Shown here: in pieces, positions 21,104 to 32,862 of the stretch
How positions within the stretch are numbered: position 1 is the first letter of the stretch
Layout of the letters: every line of letters begins with the position of its first letter
NCBI RefSeq assembly: GCF_001642475.1
Contig: NW_019173953.1
Location: 186,001 to 250,000 of the forward strand
Reading direction: 5' to 3'
DNA: 64,000 bases
Source of the DNA: Fonsecaea monophora
Taxonomy: Eukaryota; Ascomycota; Eurotiomycetes; Chaetothyriales; Herpotrichiellaceae
Position numbers and translations under genes: made by a program
The notes under the pieces: generated by a model
Told to the model about the DNA's origin: nothing
Databases searched by the model: none
Seen by the model: the letters and a program-made list of their open reading frames with translations, nothing else

Positions 21104-22404
21104 TCAGAAGCTCATCTCTATCTTTTCATCCTCCTGGCACGGTCTCCCCACTCTCACTACGGCCCGTCGTGCCTTCAAATCCATGATGATGTTGAACAAA
21201 GTGGCACTGTGACTGCCCTGGCTGGGGTTGGGGGACCGACAAATCGCTGCGGGCCAGTTGTCTTCGTCCTCGAAAATCGACTCCACCTCCCTCCACGTCG
21301 GTTCTCGACAGTCAGCGCCGGCAGAGGCCTCTCTGACGAGATTGGAAATAAGCTCGTCCGTCAGTACACGGATGCGCTCGAGGCGGTGTTCGGAATCTGG
21401 TAGCCATTTCGGCTCTGTGACGCCAGGATGGACACCGAGCAGATGGTTTGTGTGGAGTATCCGTCCTCGGTCATCCGTGTTGAGCCCTGAGACGGTGGTA
21501 GCTGTCACTTCCAAGCCGGTTGCGTCTTCCGAGTCGGCGATGAGGAGGTGGGCCGAACTAGCCATCCCGTGAGCTTGCAGTAACTGGACCGCGGCCCGTG
21601 CGGACGTCTGTTCGAGAGCGATGCGCAGACCTAGGTGGATTGGAATGCCAGCCGTGGACACGCCGGACGCCCGGATCGCATTCAGACAGACTCCGACACC
21701 ACAGGAGTTCAAACCAATCTTGCCGATGATGCCTGCTTCGGTAATCATTTTGATAATGGGCTGTCCAGGTTGGATGATGCTCAACTGAATCAGGTTTTGC
21801 TTTTGGTCTTCCATCCACTGCACCCGTCAAGCATGGGACACGGGTCAGCGAAACCCCAAAGTTTGAGTGTTGGTGTTCTCCGCGAGGTCCCACATACATC
21901 CCAGTTCTGAGCAAGAAACGTATTGCCCTTCGTCCTCCAGTAGAGGCTTGTACATCCGTCGCTGAAGAGCCCGAAAGCGATCTCGGTCCGCACATTCAGC
22001 GCGATTACGTCGAGTAAGTCGAGCTGACTTCCACTGGCGATCCCTTTGGTCACATGGCGATCAGTCTGCTGCAACTCGGCTTGTTCTGCCACGGCGGTCT
22101 TGGTCTTGGAACTGGGGGTTTCATTTCCATACCTCGCATCTCTTCATGGTACTGAGGCCATCGTCGACTGATCTCGACGCCGAACTCACGGGCAACCTCC
22201 CGTACTTGGGGCCACTGACGTTTACTATAACGGACAAACAGACCAGAGTAAAAGTCGACGGAGCGTGCAATTGCATGTCTGGCGGCGTGCCCATGGTCAT
22301 ATCCAACCTGAACGAAATGGTCAGTATCCAGCTAAAGTGACGGTGAGCTGGTATCAAACTTTACACACCTCATAAGGGGTGCCACTGCATTCGACGGTAA
22401 GCAT
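21104..22404 (-). CDS. Isopenicillin N acyltransferase-like Ntn hydrolase (peptidase C45)
   Basis: Four exons (22404-22369, 22307-22133, 22085-21898, 21817-21104), 370 residues. The N-terminus MLTVECSGTPYEVGYDHG is typical of the acyl-CoA:6-aminopenicillanate acyltransferase family. FSDGCTSLYWR contains the Gly-Cys site (Cys115) where family members cleave themselves to expose the catalytic N-terminal Cys. LAQNWDWMEDQKQN, GLIQ-type TEAGIIGKIGLNSCGVGVC, SAHLLIADSEDATGLEVT and HTNHLLGVHPG complete the fold. It ends in MSF, not in the peroxisomal ARL-type signal of the penicillin enzyme, and no ACV synthetase or IPN synthase is nearby. So an amidohydrolase or acyltransferase in catabolism is likelier than penicillin synthesis. 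The 12-codon first exon is supported by the conserved sequence it supplies. Confidence 0.88.
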
Positions 22405-22719
22405 CTCAACAGTCGCTAGATCCAGACGTGAGCGTGTGGCAGCATTAGATGACACCGTACCAACATTTCTGCTCGGCGAGCTTGCAATAATAATAGCACA
22501 TTGAGACGGGAGGCGGGGGCGCTTACCATCAGGCTATCAGCCCCAACACGCATTGCGCACTCGCATGAGCATATCTCGGCACAGGGACTGCTTAGGCCGA
22601 ATCTCTGTACTGTGACTAAAGCCAGACGTTAAGAAAGAACAGGGTGTATAATTTGGTTGTTGGGGAGGGATTGCACCTCCGCGTCATTGGCCCAGATGCG
22701 CCTTCGCAGAAATCTGAGA

Positions 22720-25236
22720 TCAATCGTCTCTGGTCAGTGGTTCATTTCCGTACAGGTCCTGGTTCTGCGTATCCCATTCGAAAACCCATTGTGGAGGTGA
22801 GATAGAACTACCGCCAATCGCCCCGAGACCTTCAATTGTCGCTGGCCATTGTAAATCCGAGTAAGCGAGAAAATTTTGGAGGAAGGGATCGTCGAGCGCA
22901 GACCCAGTAATCAGTGCGTTTGAAGTCGCGTTGGCATCCTGACACAGGCCGTCCCCCACGGGTGCTGGCAAAGCGGTCGGGAGAGACTCGACTGCCACAT
23001 CTGTTTCCAGTCCGTCCTGCATCAGATCCAGACCTTCTCCCGGTTGTCGCAAGCTTTTTGTCTGAAAGGCGGTTATTGTTGTTTGCAGTTGCATGAGGTG
23101 GCCGTAATATCTGTAGGCCGGTAGATTGCCCTCCTCTGAGATGGTTTTCAATAGATAAATCGCCGTGCTCACAGCCTCGGAATCAGACGTGTCGGGCCGC
23201 AACAGTGTTTCAATGAGCAGGACCAAGGTCGACGAAAAGAGGTACTGCGCGTCGAAAAACCCGAATGTGGCAAGCGAGCCATCGACCCAAAGCTGGTCGA
23301 GAATTTGATTCGAGCTTCGCGCGGCATGAACACACGCCTCAGCTAGGGCGGTGGTGATGGTCGATATAGGTGGTGGTGGCTCACCATTTAGTCCCTCGAA
23401 GTTGGAATGGAGCTTTGATTTCAAGGCGTAAAACAAGATCGGCCGAGTCGTAAGTATGACACACTTTTTTTTGGGAGTCAATATACATGGGAAGGATCAT
23501 CTCTAGATCTACTACTCCAGGGACTGCATACCTGATTGAAACAAAGATGAAGGGACGCCACATGCCTGGCCGTGTACCTGCGAGTTGGGTCCTGCTGTAG
23601 CCGAATTACCTCGGGGAGGGTTTCGGCCCATGACCTCAATCTGCGTAAGATTTTTTGCACGCTTTGAACGAAGACCTGGCGGCGGCAGTTTTTGTTGTAG
23701 ATATGGTTCATAATATCTCCTGTGATCCTCGCTAGATGCACATTGGCGATAAGGTGCTCGGGCTCGGAGAACTCGGCCATTTCTGCAGCGCTGAGACCCT
23801 TCATGGATGGCATGGCAACATCAATGTCGTCGTCTCGTATCATGATGGGATGCCCTAGTTTGGAACTCCAAATGCGGTCAAAGATGTAGACCGTCCACCA
23901 GACTCGGATGCGGCGTTCTCGCTCGATCGGACTGAACATTTGATTTTGAGGGACGTTGTGATGGAGACCCAGCGTTAGACTCAACCGTAGTGCGGTTCCA
24001 GCGTAGACGTATGCCGAATTTGCTCTGTTCAAGGCTAGAGAGTAGATGGACTGGGCAAATATGTTAGCCGGACTTGGGATGCCCAAGGTCTCGAGTGCGT
24101 CCACGGGAGACCAGTCAGAATCTGTCTCTATACGACTTACGATTAGGAGCAGGGCTTCGATGTAGGACACGGTGGCTTCCTCACGAATCTCTTGAAAGAG
24201 ACTCATGGCACGGACAAAGAACCACAGACCAGGCACGTTTGGCGCGCCTTGAACCTTTTGGCTCTCTTTTGCTTTGTTGGTGTACAGCTCCCCCAGAGCG
24301 AAAATGGTAAAGAGACGGCATGCCAGAAGGGGATCCTGCTCTATGGTGAGCCGACCGACATAGAGTTGGTTGAGCTGTTCCAAGATTTGCTTCCTCATCA
24401 TCAAGTGATAGTCCAGCCCCACGAGACGAATGGCCACACGGATGAGGAACACGGCATGAGCACGCGGTGGAAGCGTGTATTCGGTGAAAATATTCTGTGA
24501 TAGCACTTCGTCACCCACCAGGCGCGCCCGCGGAATGGGCGAAGGAGAGGTGTTACGGTCGAGGTACTGGTACAACCGGGTGCCGAAGGCAGTGCATGAT
24601 GCCTCCCCGACATAGGCTGCCTGCGACGAGGTAGAATCATGCACGAACCAGGCACGATCCTCGACCAATGGATTCGATATTACCACGTCGGCATTGCCGG
24701 GGCTTTCCAACTCCTGTTGCTGCTCATGGTCGTCGTGATTCTGCGTGGGTGCGATATGTTTGGATGGTGGGACGTTGATGCTGGTTGTGTCGCCAGCGGC
24801 CGCATGCCGGCGGACTGCTGCTTTCAATCTCGCATTCTCTTCCTCCAGCCGACTTATCTGGCTGAGATGGCATCTTTTTTAGCGGTCCCGAACCAAAGAA
24901 GGCGCCTGTCATGTGGCAGCAAATTGCAAACAAACCTTTCATGTACGAGGATCTTCCGATCTTTCGTGGGGTACACGCATGACACGGCAGTTTTGGACTG
25001 CTCGCAATTCCGACAAGGCTGCTCGCGTGAGCATTTGATCTTGTGAGAATGGCAGCGTACGCAGCTAGAGGTTGAGTTAGATGATCAAGTCCCACGTTGT
25101 TGATTATTATGCTTGGAGAGAATGCTACGCACGCTCCATCACGTCTCACTCTCTTTGCGACTGGTATTGTGACAGCGTCATCATTCGGAGATCGAGATCG
25201 AGATCGAGATATATCCTGAGTATTGATATTGCTCAT
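22720..25236 (-). CDS. Zn2Cys6 transcription factor 3 (cluster regulator candidate)
   Basis: Five exons (25236-25133, 25064-24936, 24861-24141, 24050-23532, 23463-22720), 738 residues. A short N-terminal Arg-Ser repeat is encoded by a GATCGA microsatellite (25189-25210). The zinc cluster CVRCHSHKIKC-x5-C-x2-C-x8-C is interrupted by intron 1 just before the first Cys; a GTGCGT donor restores the frame. A coiled-coil follows (ISRLEEENARLKAAV), then a fungal-specific domain with RANSAYVYAGTALRLSLTLG and RIRVWWTVYIFDR. Intron 3 (24140-24051, GTAAGT...CAG) is 90 bp with no stop, so a retained-intron product would gain 30 residues in the middle of the conserved domain. It lies inside the 17.9-35.3 kb cluster and is the obvious candidate pathway regulator. 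Confidence 0.87.
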
Positions 25237-25666
25237 CCTGCTGGGGGTTGGTTCTTCAGTCAACGAGGTAACTACTAAGACCCTTTGCTTGTAGCATTTC
25301 TGATAAAACAGCTGCCCGAAGAGATTGTCCGCCCATCCAGTCCCATTCAAGGGGCTCGACCACAGATGGTTTAGGGCTCGATGGCGTGCAGCAAAACAGT
25401 AGAGAAGGAGTGCCCTTTCACCCCAGGATCAAGGCTGTTCCGGCTTATCTGATGGTTATCCCGAGCATCCGGAAGTAGTGAGCGTCTCTATTACATAATC
25501 TCCGAGGTTAATCTAACTAATGACTTTTGGCCGACTTGGAATCTTGGATTGATAAGACATCAACCAATCATTGACCGGCTAATGCGCCACAAGATTTCAT
25601 GCATCTTTCCAATGCATATCAACAGACTTTACAAACATCTCGATCGGGCCAACAGCGTCCGTACGA
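25237..25666. other. Intergenic within cluster
   Basis: 430 bp upstream of Zn2Cys6 factor 3 and downstream of the DapA-type gene. It includes the AT-rich ATTGATAAGACATCAACC near 25549, in which TGATAA matches the GATA-factor core, but one such site is not significant alone. Confidence 0.45.
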
Positions 25667-26650
25667 TCAGAGTTTGGGACTAGGTGACGTCGAAACTAGC
25701 GACCTTTCGATGTTCGCAAGTGAGTCCATTGCCGCACGAACTCCAGCTTTGACCTCTTCGCTGGGTTTTTGGTATGGGCGTCGAGGCAAGAGCTTTTCTT
25801 CACATTCTGTGATACCGGCCGCCGGCGCCGAGTATGTAGCCACGGCGTATTTGGTGGCAGCGATCCCGGACTTGATTGGGCTTTCCGCCAAAGCCGCCCT
25901 CTGGTGTAGCTTCAGAGCTTCACGAATCCTGCCGTGACTGTAGAGCTGATGGATTCGACAAATGGTTTTGGGAAACACATTCGCAAACGCGGCGATACAC
26001 CCACTCGAGCCGACTCCGAGACCACCGAGCAAGAAATCCGACTGGCCACCGAACGTAGCAAAGTCACAAGAAGGGAGGCTCGCTGCCAGGCGAACGATTT
26101 TGGCTACGCTGCCGCAGGTCAATTTGACGCCCACGATCTTTCCCGGATTCCGCTTGACGATTTTGGTGATCAGCTCCGAGTCCAGATCTACGCCATTGCA
26201 AACTCCCGGAAAATTGTATATGACAATAGGCAGAGGAGACTCTCGAGCAACTTGGTCGTAAAAGTCCACAACAACCGCTGGCGTGGTTGCTTTTCCAAAG
26301 TAGGCTGCAGGAAGAAGCAGCGCATAGTTGGCCCCGGCTTGAGCTGCGTCGTCTATCAACTGCAATACCTGACGCGTCGAGTGGGATCCAACACCGGCCA
26401 TGATTGGAAAGTTCGGCCCGGTCGCCGCCCGCGCTGTTTGGATGAGCTGGAATCGTTCTTCTCTCGTCAAGAGAAAGGCTTCGGCATTCGTGCCGAGAAT
26501 GACAAGGCCGGCGAGACCGGTCGTACTCAGGTACTCGTAATACTTGGACTGCGCTTCGAGATCGAGGTCCTCCGTGACAGGATTGAAGAATGTCACAGCT
26601 GGGCACCAAATCCCAGAAGGTGGTACTGAGCTGGCAGAGATAGAGGCCAT
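25667..26650 (-). CDS. DapA/HOGA-type Schiff-base aldolase or lyase
   Basis: Single exon, 327 residues from the ATG at 26650. A dihydrodipicolinate synthase/N-acetylneuraminate lyase superfamily enzyme: a TIM barrel that forms a Schiff base with a 2-oxo acid. Seen: GLVILGTNAEAFLLTREER (the carboxylate-binding GTxxE region), IMAGVGSHSTRQ, Tyr145 in VIYNFPGV, and Schiff-base Lys176 in IVGVKLTCG. Fungal members of this group include 4-hydroxy-2-oxoglutarate aldolase-like and 2-keto-3-deoxy-acid aldolases; fungi make lysine by the aminoadipate route, so a true DapA role is unlikely. It ends in PKL, a weak variant of a peroxisomal signal. Divergent from the aminotransferase gene at 26988. Confidence 0.9.
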   Translation of the reverse strand: MASISASSVPPSGIWCPAVTFFNPVTEDLDLEAQSKYYEYLSTTGLAGLVILGTNAEAFLLTREERFQLIQTARAATGPNFPIMAGVGSHSTRQVLQLIDDAAQAGANYALLLPAAYFGKATTPAVVVDFYDQVARESPLPIVIYNFPGVCNGVDLDSELITKIVKRNPGKIVGVKLTCGSVAKIVRLAASLPSCDFATFGGQSDFLLGGLGVGSSGCIAAFANVFPKTICRIHQLYSHGRIREALKLHQRAALAESPIKSGIAATKYAVATYSAPAAGITECEEKLLPRRPYQKPSEEVKAGVRAAMDSLANIERSLVSTSPSPKL

Positions 26651-26987
26651 CGTTGTGTCCCCCAAGAGCTTGTTTCACGAGTGCCAGGTGACAAGCTAGG
26701 GCCTCTCCAAGTGGTATGCTGGACCTGCAACAGGACGCACACGGATTCTTAAAGTCACCGATGCGTACCAAGGTCTGTCAGGCTTCGGTTTCTGAGAATT
26801 TCCCCCTCGGCATTTCGTGCTCGAAGACCGAGTGAAGTTGGCGAAGACGATATGGAAGCTCGCTCGAGGCAATATCAGACAAGAGCACAGTCGAATACCA
26901 GTGACCTCGACCTTGACCTTAACTATACGCTCCTCTCTTACACGCTTTCTACTTTCCAGCCTTCCAGAACGACCAACCGGATTATAG
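26651..26987. promoter_or_regulatory. Bidirectional promoter, aldolase / aminotransferase
   Basis: 337 bp between the divergent ATGs at 26650 and 26988. No specific operator can be named. The shared region suggests co-expression. Confidence 0.5.
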
Positions 26988-28415
26988 ATGGCAACCAGAT
27001 CGATCGGATCGCTGTTTTCAGCAGTTCCGCTGGCGCCGTCAGATGCCGCATTCGCCCTGACGACAGCCTACAATGCGGACACATCCCCCAACAAAGTCAG
27101 TCTAGGCTCTGGAGTGTACAGAGATGACAATGGTAAGCCGTGGGTCTTGCCTGTCGTCAAGAAGGTCAGCAGTCCTCCTAGCCGTTCGAATTTCAGACCA
27201 CATTCGTCTACTAATTCGGAACAGGCCAAGTCGAGACTTGACGCCGATCCAACGGTGAACCACGAGTACCTTCCCATTGTCGGTCACGCCGAGTTCATCA
27301 CAGCCGCGCAATCGCTCGTTTTTGGTACAGATGATGAAAGCATATGCTCCCGCATTGCTTCGGTCCAGTGCATTTCGGGGACGGGCGCAAATCACCTCGG
27401 GGCCAGATTCTTCGCCGACACGACCCAACCGAAGCAAGTCTGGATCTCGGACCCGACATGGGACAATCATCACCTGATCTGGACTCTGGTAGATGACAAG
27501 ATTCAACAGAGAGTCTACCCCTACTATGAAAATACCTCGAGGTCTTTGGACTTTGACGGTATGGTGGACGTGATACAGAGGGAAGCCATGGCCGGAGATG
27601 TCATTATTCTTCACGCTTGCGCCCACAACCCTACCGGCATCGATCCCTCACTAGAACAATGGAAGGCAATTGCGGGCCTCTGTGAGACCAAGAAGTTGTT
27701 ACCCTTCTTCGACTGTGCTTAGTGAGTCGATATCCACGGCCTCTACTCGCGCGCCATCAGAGTCTGACAGAAACACACACAAAGTCAAGGGTTCGCTACC
27801 GGTTCTCTCGATGAAGATGCCTGGCCGATTAGGCACTTTCTTTCCAGACAGACGCTGGAATTTGGCGTCGCACAATCATTCGCCAAGAACTTGGGTCTGT
27901 ATGGGGAGCGAGTGGGCGCATTCCACCTGGTCACGTCGACGGCGGCTGATTCGGTAACGAACATCCGCTCTCAACTCGCACGGCTTTCGCGGGGCGAGAT
28001 ATCAACACCTCCTGTCTATGGGGCGCGCATTGCGGCAACCGTGCTACGCGACCAGACTCTCTTCGACGAGTGGAAAATCGACCTCCAAACAATGAGTGGA
28101 CGGATTCGAGCCATGCGATCCGCGTTATACGAGGCCCTGCGCGCCTTGGAAACTCCCGGCGATTGGAGACACATCGTGGATCAGATCGGCATGTTCTCCT
28201 ACACTGGATTGACCCCGGCGCAAGTTGAGCTGCTCAGAGAAGATTACAGTATCTACATGCTCGCTTCGGGCCGTATATCCATCGCTGGCTGTGAGCTGTT
28301 CATCAAATCCTTGACCTTGGGCACGCACTGACGGGGACGTGAAAATACAGTGAACACGCACAATGTTGCGTACGTAGCAAACGCAATCGATCAAGTCGTT
28401 CGCAGGCCTCAGTGA
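26988..28415 (+). CDS. Aspartate aminotransferase family (class I, PLP)
   Basis: Four exons (26988-27164, 27225-27721, 27785-28290, 28351-28415), 414 residues. PLP-dependent transamination, normally aspartate plus 2-oxoglutarate to oxaloacetate plus glutamate. Seen: KVSLGSGVYRDDNGKPWVLP, the ISDPTWDNHH strand, LHACAHNPTGIDP, FDCAYQGFATG, the PLP-Lys segment SFAKNLGLYGERVG, and GRISIAGLNTHN, which is completed by the last exon. Without the 60-bp last intron the protein would stop early at 28331 and lose the conserved C-terminus. The first intron (60 bp, no stop) keeps frame. There is no clear mitochondrial presequence beyond a weak MATRSIGSLFSAV. In the cluster it could collect amino groups freed from the ring-opened substrate. 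Confidence 0.92.
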
Positions 28416-28635
28416 TGAAGAGCAACAGGCACGCGGCCACCCAATAGAAATGTATCTTTCTCAACGATCATGTTTGGTAGACATCAGTGGGACAAATGAT
28501 CATACGTGTTTTTATTTGTGTGCTTGTCCTGGATCTAGAATTCAAAATAGGCTTTTTCTAACATGGTCCGTTCATGCAACAAAGACAGTTGTCGAACAAG
28601 GGACGAATACTGACACTCACGTTCCCTCTCCGGCC

Positions 28636-28652
28636 GGGGGGGGGGGGGGGGG
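28636..28652 (+). repeat. Poly-G tract (G17)
   Basis: Seventeen consecutive G residues in the short convergent region between the aminotransferase and 5-oxoprolinase 3' ends. Length may vary between isolates or be a sequencing artefact. Confidence 0.8.
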
Positions 28653-28672
28653 TTCCCTATAAATGTTCTTTC

Positions 28673-31600
28673 TCAAAACAGTCTCACCCGGTCTTTTATT
28701 GTGAATTCAGTCTCCAACTCGGGTTCCGCGACTTTATCCGGCGAGACGCCATAACCGCCACCACCTGGCGTCAGGACAACGATGCGGTCGCCAACATTCA
28801 TATCCACACTTGCCTTACCACCCAGGCTAATGGTTCTGGTGGAGCGGTCGTCCGGGTCATGTCGAATCCAGAGATTGATCCCCCGCGCGCCTTCCTCCCC
28901 GCCGGCCATGCCGTAGGGGGCAATGACACGTCGTTCGGATAGAATGCTGACCTGCATCGGGCGGCGGATCTCGATGTCTCGCACACAACCGTCGCCTCCG
29001 CGGTGACGGCCGGCGCCGCCACTGCCGGCCCGGATGGAGAACTCGCGCAGCAAGACCGGGTACCGCTTTTCCAACGTTTCTGGGTCCGTCATCCGTGTGT
29101 TCGTGATGTGCGTGTGAACTCCATGCTGACCGTCCCAGTCGGCTCCGGCACCCGAGCCTCCAGCGATGGTTTCGTAGTACCCGAACCCCTTGACAACACT
29201 GCCCTTGTCGTCGGTGCCACCGTAGCCGAATGTCAAGTTGTTGCACGTTCCTTGACTGGCTCCGGCAACGCGGAAGGCCTTGTAGATGACGTCCACGATC
29301 CGCTGCGAGGTCTCGACGTTGGAGCCGACCGTCGCTGCCTTCAAATTTGGCTTGAGGATTGAATTCGGTGGACAGATGACCTCGATCGGCGTCAGACAGC
29401 CCTGGTTCAGCGGGATGTCCGCAGCCACCATCGTCCGAAGGCAGTACATGATACCACTGAACATGATCGCTGGAGGAGCATTCAGATTGTTCCAGGCTTC
29501 TGGCCCGGTCCCGGTGAAGTCGAACTTGGCAGAACCATCGTGGGGATCGATGGTGATGTTCAGAACGAGAGCCGTCCCGTCATCGAGATGGTCAACGGCG
29601 CGCAGGGGCCGTCCTCGAAATCTCTTGCTGAACACCTTGAGGAGTGCACGGATGGTGTTCTCGGCATTCTTCTGAATCCCGTCCATGTAGAACTCGACGA
29701 CAGGCCACGTATATTCGTGAATGAGTCCGTGGATGAGGTTGATGCCTCGCTGGTTGGCGGCAATCCCGGCCTTGAGATCTGCGATGTTGTCCTTCAAAGT
29801 CCGTGTACCAGAACAGCCCGGGTATTTGCCGGGGACCTCAAATAAGAGGTTTATCAAACCCTCCTCGTCAAACACACCTTGATTGACCAGCTTAAAAGAC
29901 TCGATGGCGGCGCCTTCCTGCCACAACTCGGTGGAATTGGGTGGCATCGAACCTGCCGCCATTCCGCCAATGTCCGCGTGGTGACCTCGGTTGGCGACGA
30001 AAAAGAGGATGTCATTGGGGTGGTCATCATCATCGAAGACGGGTGTTATCACCGTAAGGTCGGGGAGATGCGTGCCACCCGCGCAGGGATGATTAGCGAG
30101 TAGAACGTCGCCAGGCTTGAGTTCACCTTTGGCATAGCGTTCGGCTTGATAGCGGATTGCGTAGCTCATGGAACCCAAGTGACCCGGAATATGGGGTGCG
30201 TTGGCAACAAGTCTGCCACTGGCGTCAAATACTGCACAACTGTAGTCGAGACGTTCCTTGATGTTGGTCGAGATTGAGGTTTTCCGGAGTGTCTCTCCCA
30301 TCTGAAAGCCAGTGTTAGTTTCTCTGAAACACTTTCGGTTCTCCCCTGTCCCAAAAGAGACGTCTTCTCACCTGCTCGGCAACACTCATGAATCGATGAC
30401 CAAAAACAGAGAGGCGAATAGGGTCGATCTCCTCGATCCCGATATCCGCATCCTTTGTATCCAGCAATTCGATGACAACGTGCTCGGATAAAACGCTTGC
30501 CTGACTGTCGGGGTCGAGGACAATTGTCTGCGTCTCATCGACCACCAGGGCTGGACCACGCAGTCGCGTGCCTTTCGGGGTGGTGTTGAGATGGTAGATT
30601 TTGGCATCCACCCAGCCCTGCTTCTCGAAATACACTTTTCGAACGAATTGCTCACCCAGTTCTGGCGTTGGGATCGATGATTCCTGGATCTGATTCAGCT
30701 CAGAAAACGGACTGGTTGTGGGGAGATCCATTCCCTTTCCTATTCCTCGGACCCGAATGTCGTCGACCAGGATTTCTCGCGGCTGGTCAAACCCAAATTC
30801 GCGCCTGTGCCGGGTTATAAAAGTTGTGTCAAACCCTTGATCGGGACTCGACTGGATCATGAGAGAACTGTCACTGCCGCGGTAACGCATATTAAGATAG
30901 CTCTCGCAGGTAATTCTGTCGGCTGGGAAACCCTGGGAAACCAGCTGGCCTATCGCCCGCTCCTTCAACACCTCGAGACGTCCTTGGATCCTTTGAGCGG
31001 CAGCCGAAGAGAAAACGACAGACTCGGGCTCCTGAAGGTCGACAACGACATCTGCCAGAGCCATGCCGTACGCCGACAAGATGCTCGAATATCGATGGAT
31101 GATGACTCGCTTGATACCCAGATCCCGTGCCATGGCAGTGGCGTGTTGGCCACCGGCGCCTCCGAAGCAGACGAGATGATGAGAAGAGGTTTCAAACCCG
31201 CGGCCCTCGCTGAGAGAGCGAATCGGGCGAGTCATGGCAGCGTTGGCGACCTGCAAGAACCCCATGGCAACCTGCTCGGGGGTCAAGACATCTTGTCTTT
31301 GCGAGTTGATTTCGGTGGTCAATTCCAGGAACCGCTTCTCCACCACGGCCATGTCCAAGGGACGAGCAAAATAATCTGGCAAGATGCGCCCGAGGAAGAA
31401 GTTCGCATCGGTGATTGTGAGTGGCCCCCCCTTTGCATAACACGCGGGTCCAGGATCAGCCCCGGCGGATTCTGGCCCGACTACAAAGAGGCCATTGCTG
31501 TAGAAGAGCCGGCTCCCTCCACCAGCGGCGACTGTAAAAAACAAGTTTCAGCAACGGAACAAAACGCAATAGTATCGGTTACTAGATAAACACTTACCAG

Positions 31601-32862
31601 TCTGAACATCTAGTTGAGGTGTTTGGATGGTCACTTGGGCCGTCGTTGTTTCAAACACATGTTCAAACTCCCCGCTGAACCGTGAAACGTCCGTGCTCGT
31701 GCCTCCCATGTCGAAGCCTAAGATGGGCGTGCGTGACTCGTGGTCAAAGCAAGTCTTCGCACAGCCAATAACACCGCCTGCTGGCCCTGACAAGATGGCT
31801 CGAAGGCCTGTGAATGCGTTGATGGGGGTTAGTCCGCCATCAGACTGGCAGAGGAGGAACTTGTTTGCGTTTTTGTCGAGAAGGTGACCTTTGAAGGAGG
31901 TTCGAAAGCTGTTCAAATACCGCGTAATGACCGGGGACAGATAGGCATCTGCCGTCGCTGACTGAGCTCGAGGCACGATCTTGATCATAGGCTGTAACTC
32001 GGATGAGACGGAGACGTTGAAGCCCATGCTGCGGGCGATTTTGGCAATGGCTGCTTCATGATTCGGATAGGCGTATGAGTGGAGCAGTGCCAGTGCGATA
32101 TCTCGATAGCCCTCTTTCCAAAGCCCGTGCAAGTCTTTGGTAACCGCGTCCAGATCAGGTCGCTTGAGAATGCGGATTGCCTCGCCTGTTAAACCTTCCA
32201 CGAGCCCGACATCTGAGCTCACGTCGATAGGCAACGGATCGGGGTCTTCAGAGAAGCCTTCCACGGTGACTCTCTCATCGACTTCGACCACCGTCTCATA
32301 CAGCACATCAAGCTTGGTGATGGACAGGTCGAACAGATGGGGCCGAGCCTGATTTCCAATGACCAACAAGTCGTGAAATCCCTTGGTTATCATCAGAGCC
32401 ACGCGCTCGCCCTGTCTTTCGAGGAGTGCACTGGTCACAATGAATCAGCGTATTTTCCTTCCACGTTTCGTCTGCTCATCAAAAACGAGGAATAGGTCTG
32501 TCTCACTTGGTGGCGACCGTTGTGCCCATGCGAATAGACTCGACTCCATCGAGATCGATGAGAGTGCCCTTTGGGATTTCTTCGCCCCTGGCGATGCCAA
32601 GTATCCTTCGAATGCCTTCCGTAGGGGCATCCTCGTACTGATCAGGAGCATTTGAGAGAAGTTTAAATACCAGTGCATCCTCCCGCCCAGGAATTCGCGC
32701 CCAGCTATATTCCCACACACCGGGTCAGCTACAGCAAAAATAAAATAAGTGTATTCTGTCTCACAAGTCACAAAAGGTGCCTCCCCGGTCAACTGCAATT
32801 CGAACTCCTGGACAATCCAACTCTGTTGCCAGCGTCGTGGAACGGTTGTCGTAGGACCCCAT
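28673..32862 (-). CDS. ATP-dependent 5-oxoprolinase / hydantoinase (fused HyuA-HyuB)
   Basis: Five exons (32862-32765, 32704-32507, 32430-31598, 31531-30372, 30301-28673), 1305 residues, matching the roughly 1280-1300 of eukaryotic 5-oxoprolinases. ATP-dependent opening of 5-oxoproline to glutamate, or of a related lactam or hydantoin. The first exon supplies VRIAVDRGGTFCDFW, the N-terminal ATPase-fold signature, and shows that the true start lies upstream of the long frames. Then IPGREDALVFKLLS, RMGTTVATNALLERQGE, GFDMGGTSTDVSRF, TVAAGGGSRLF and CFGGAGGQHA (HyuA part, about residues 1-760). The HyuB part begins at exon 5 with MGETLRKTSISTNIKERLDYSCA and has PGHLGSM, LANHPCAGGTHLPDL, and a C-terminal GGGGYG. 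The fusion joint coincides with an intron. The paralogue may act on a lactam other than 5-oxoproline. Confidence 0.93.

Noticed and set aside
28574..29362. Plus-strand frames over the oxoprolinase
   Set aside because: Complementary shadows of the HyuB coding sequence.
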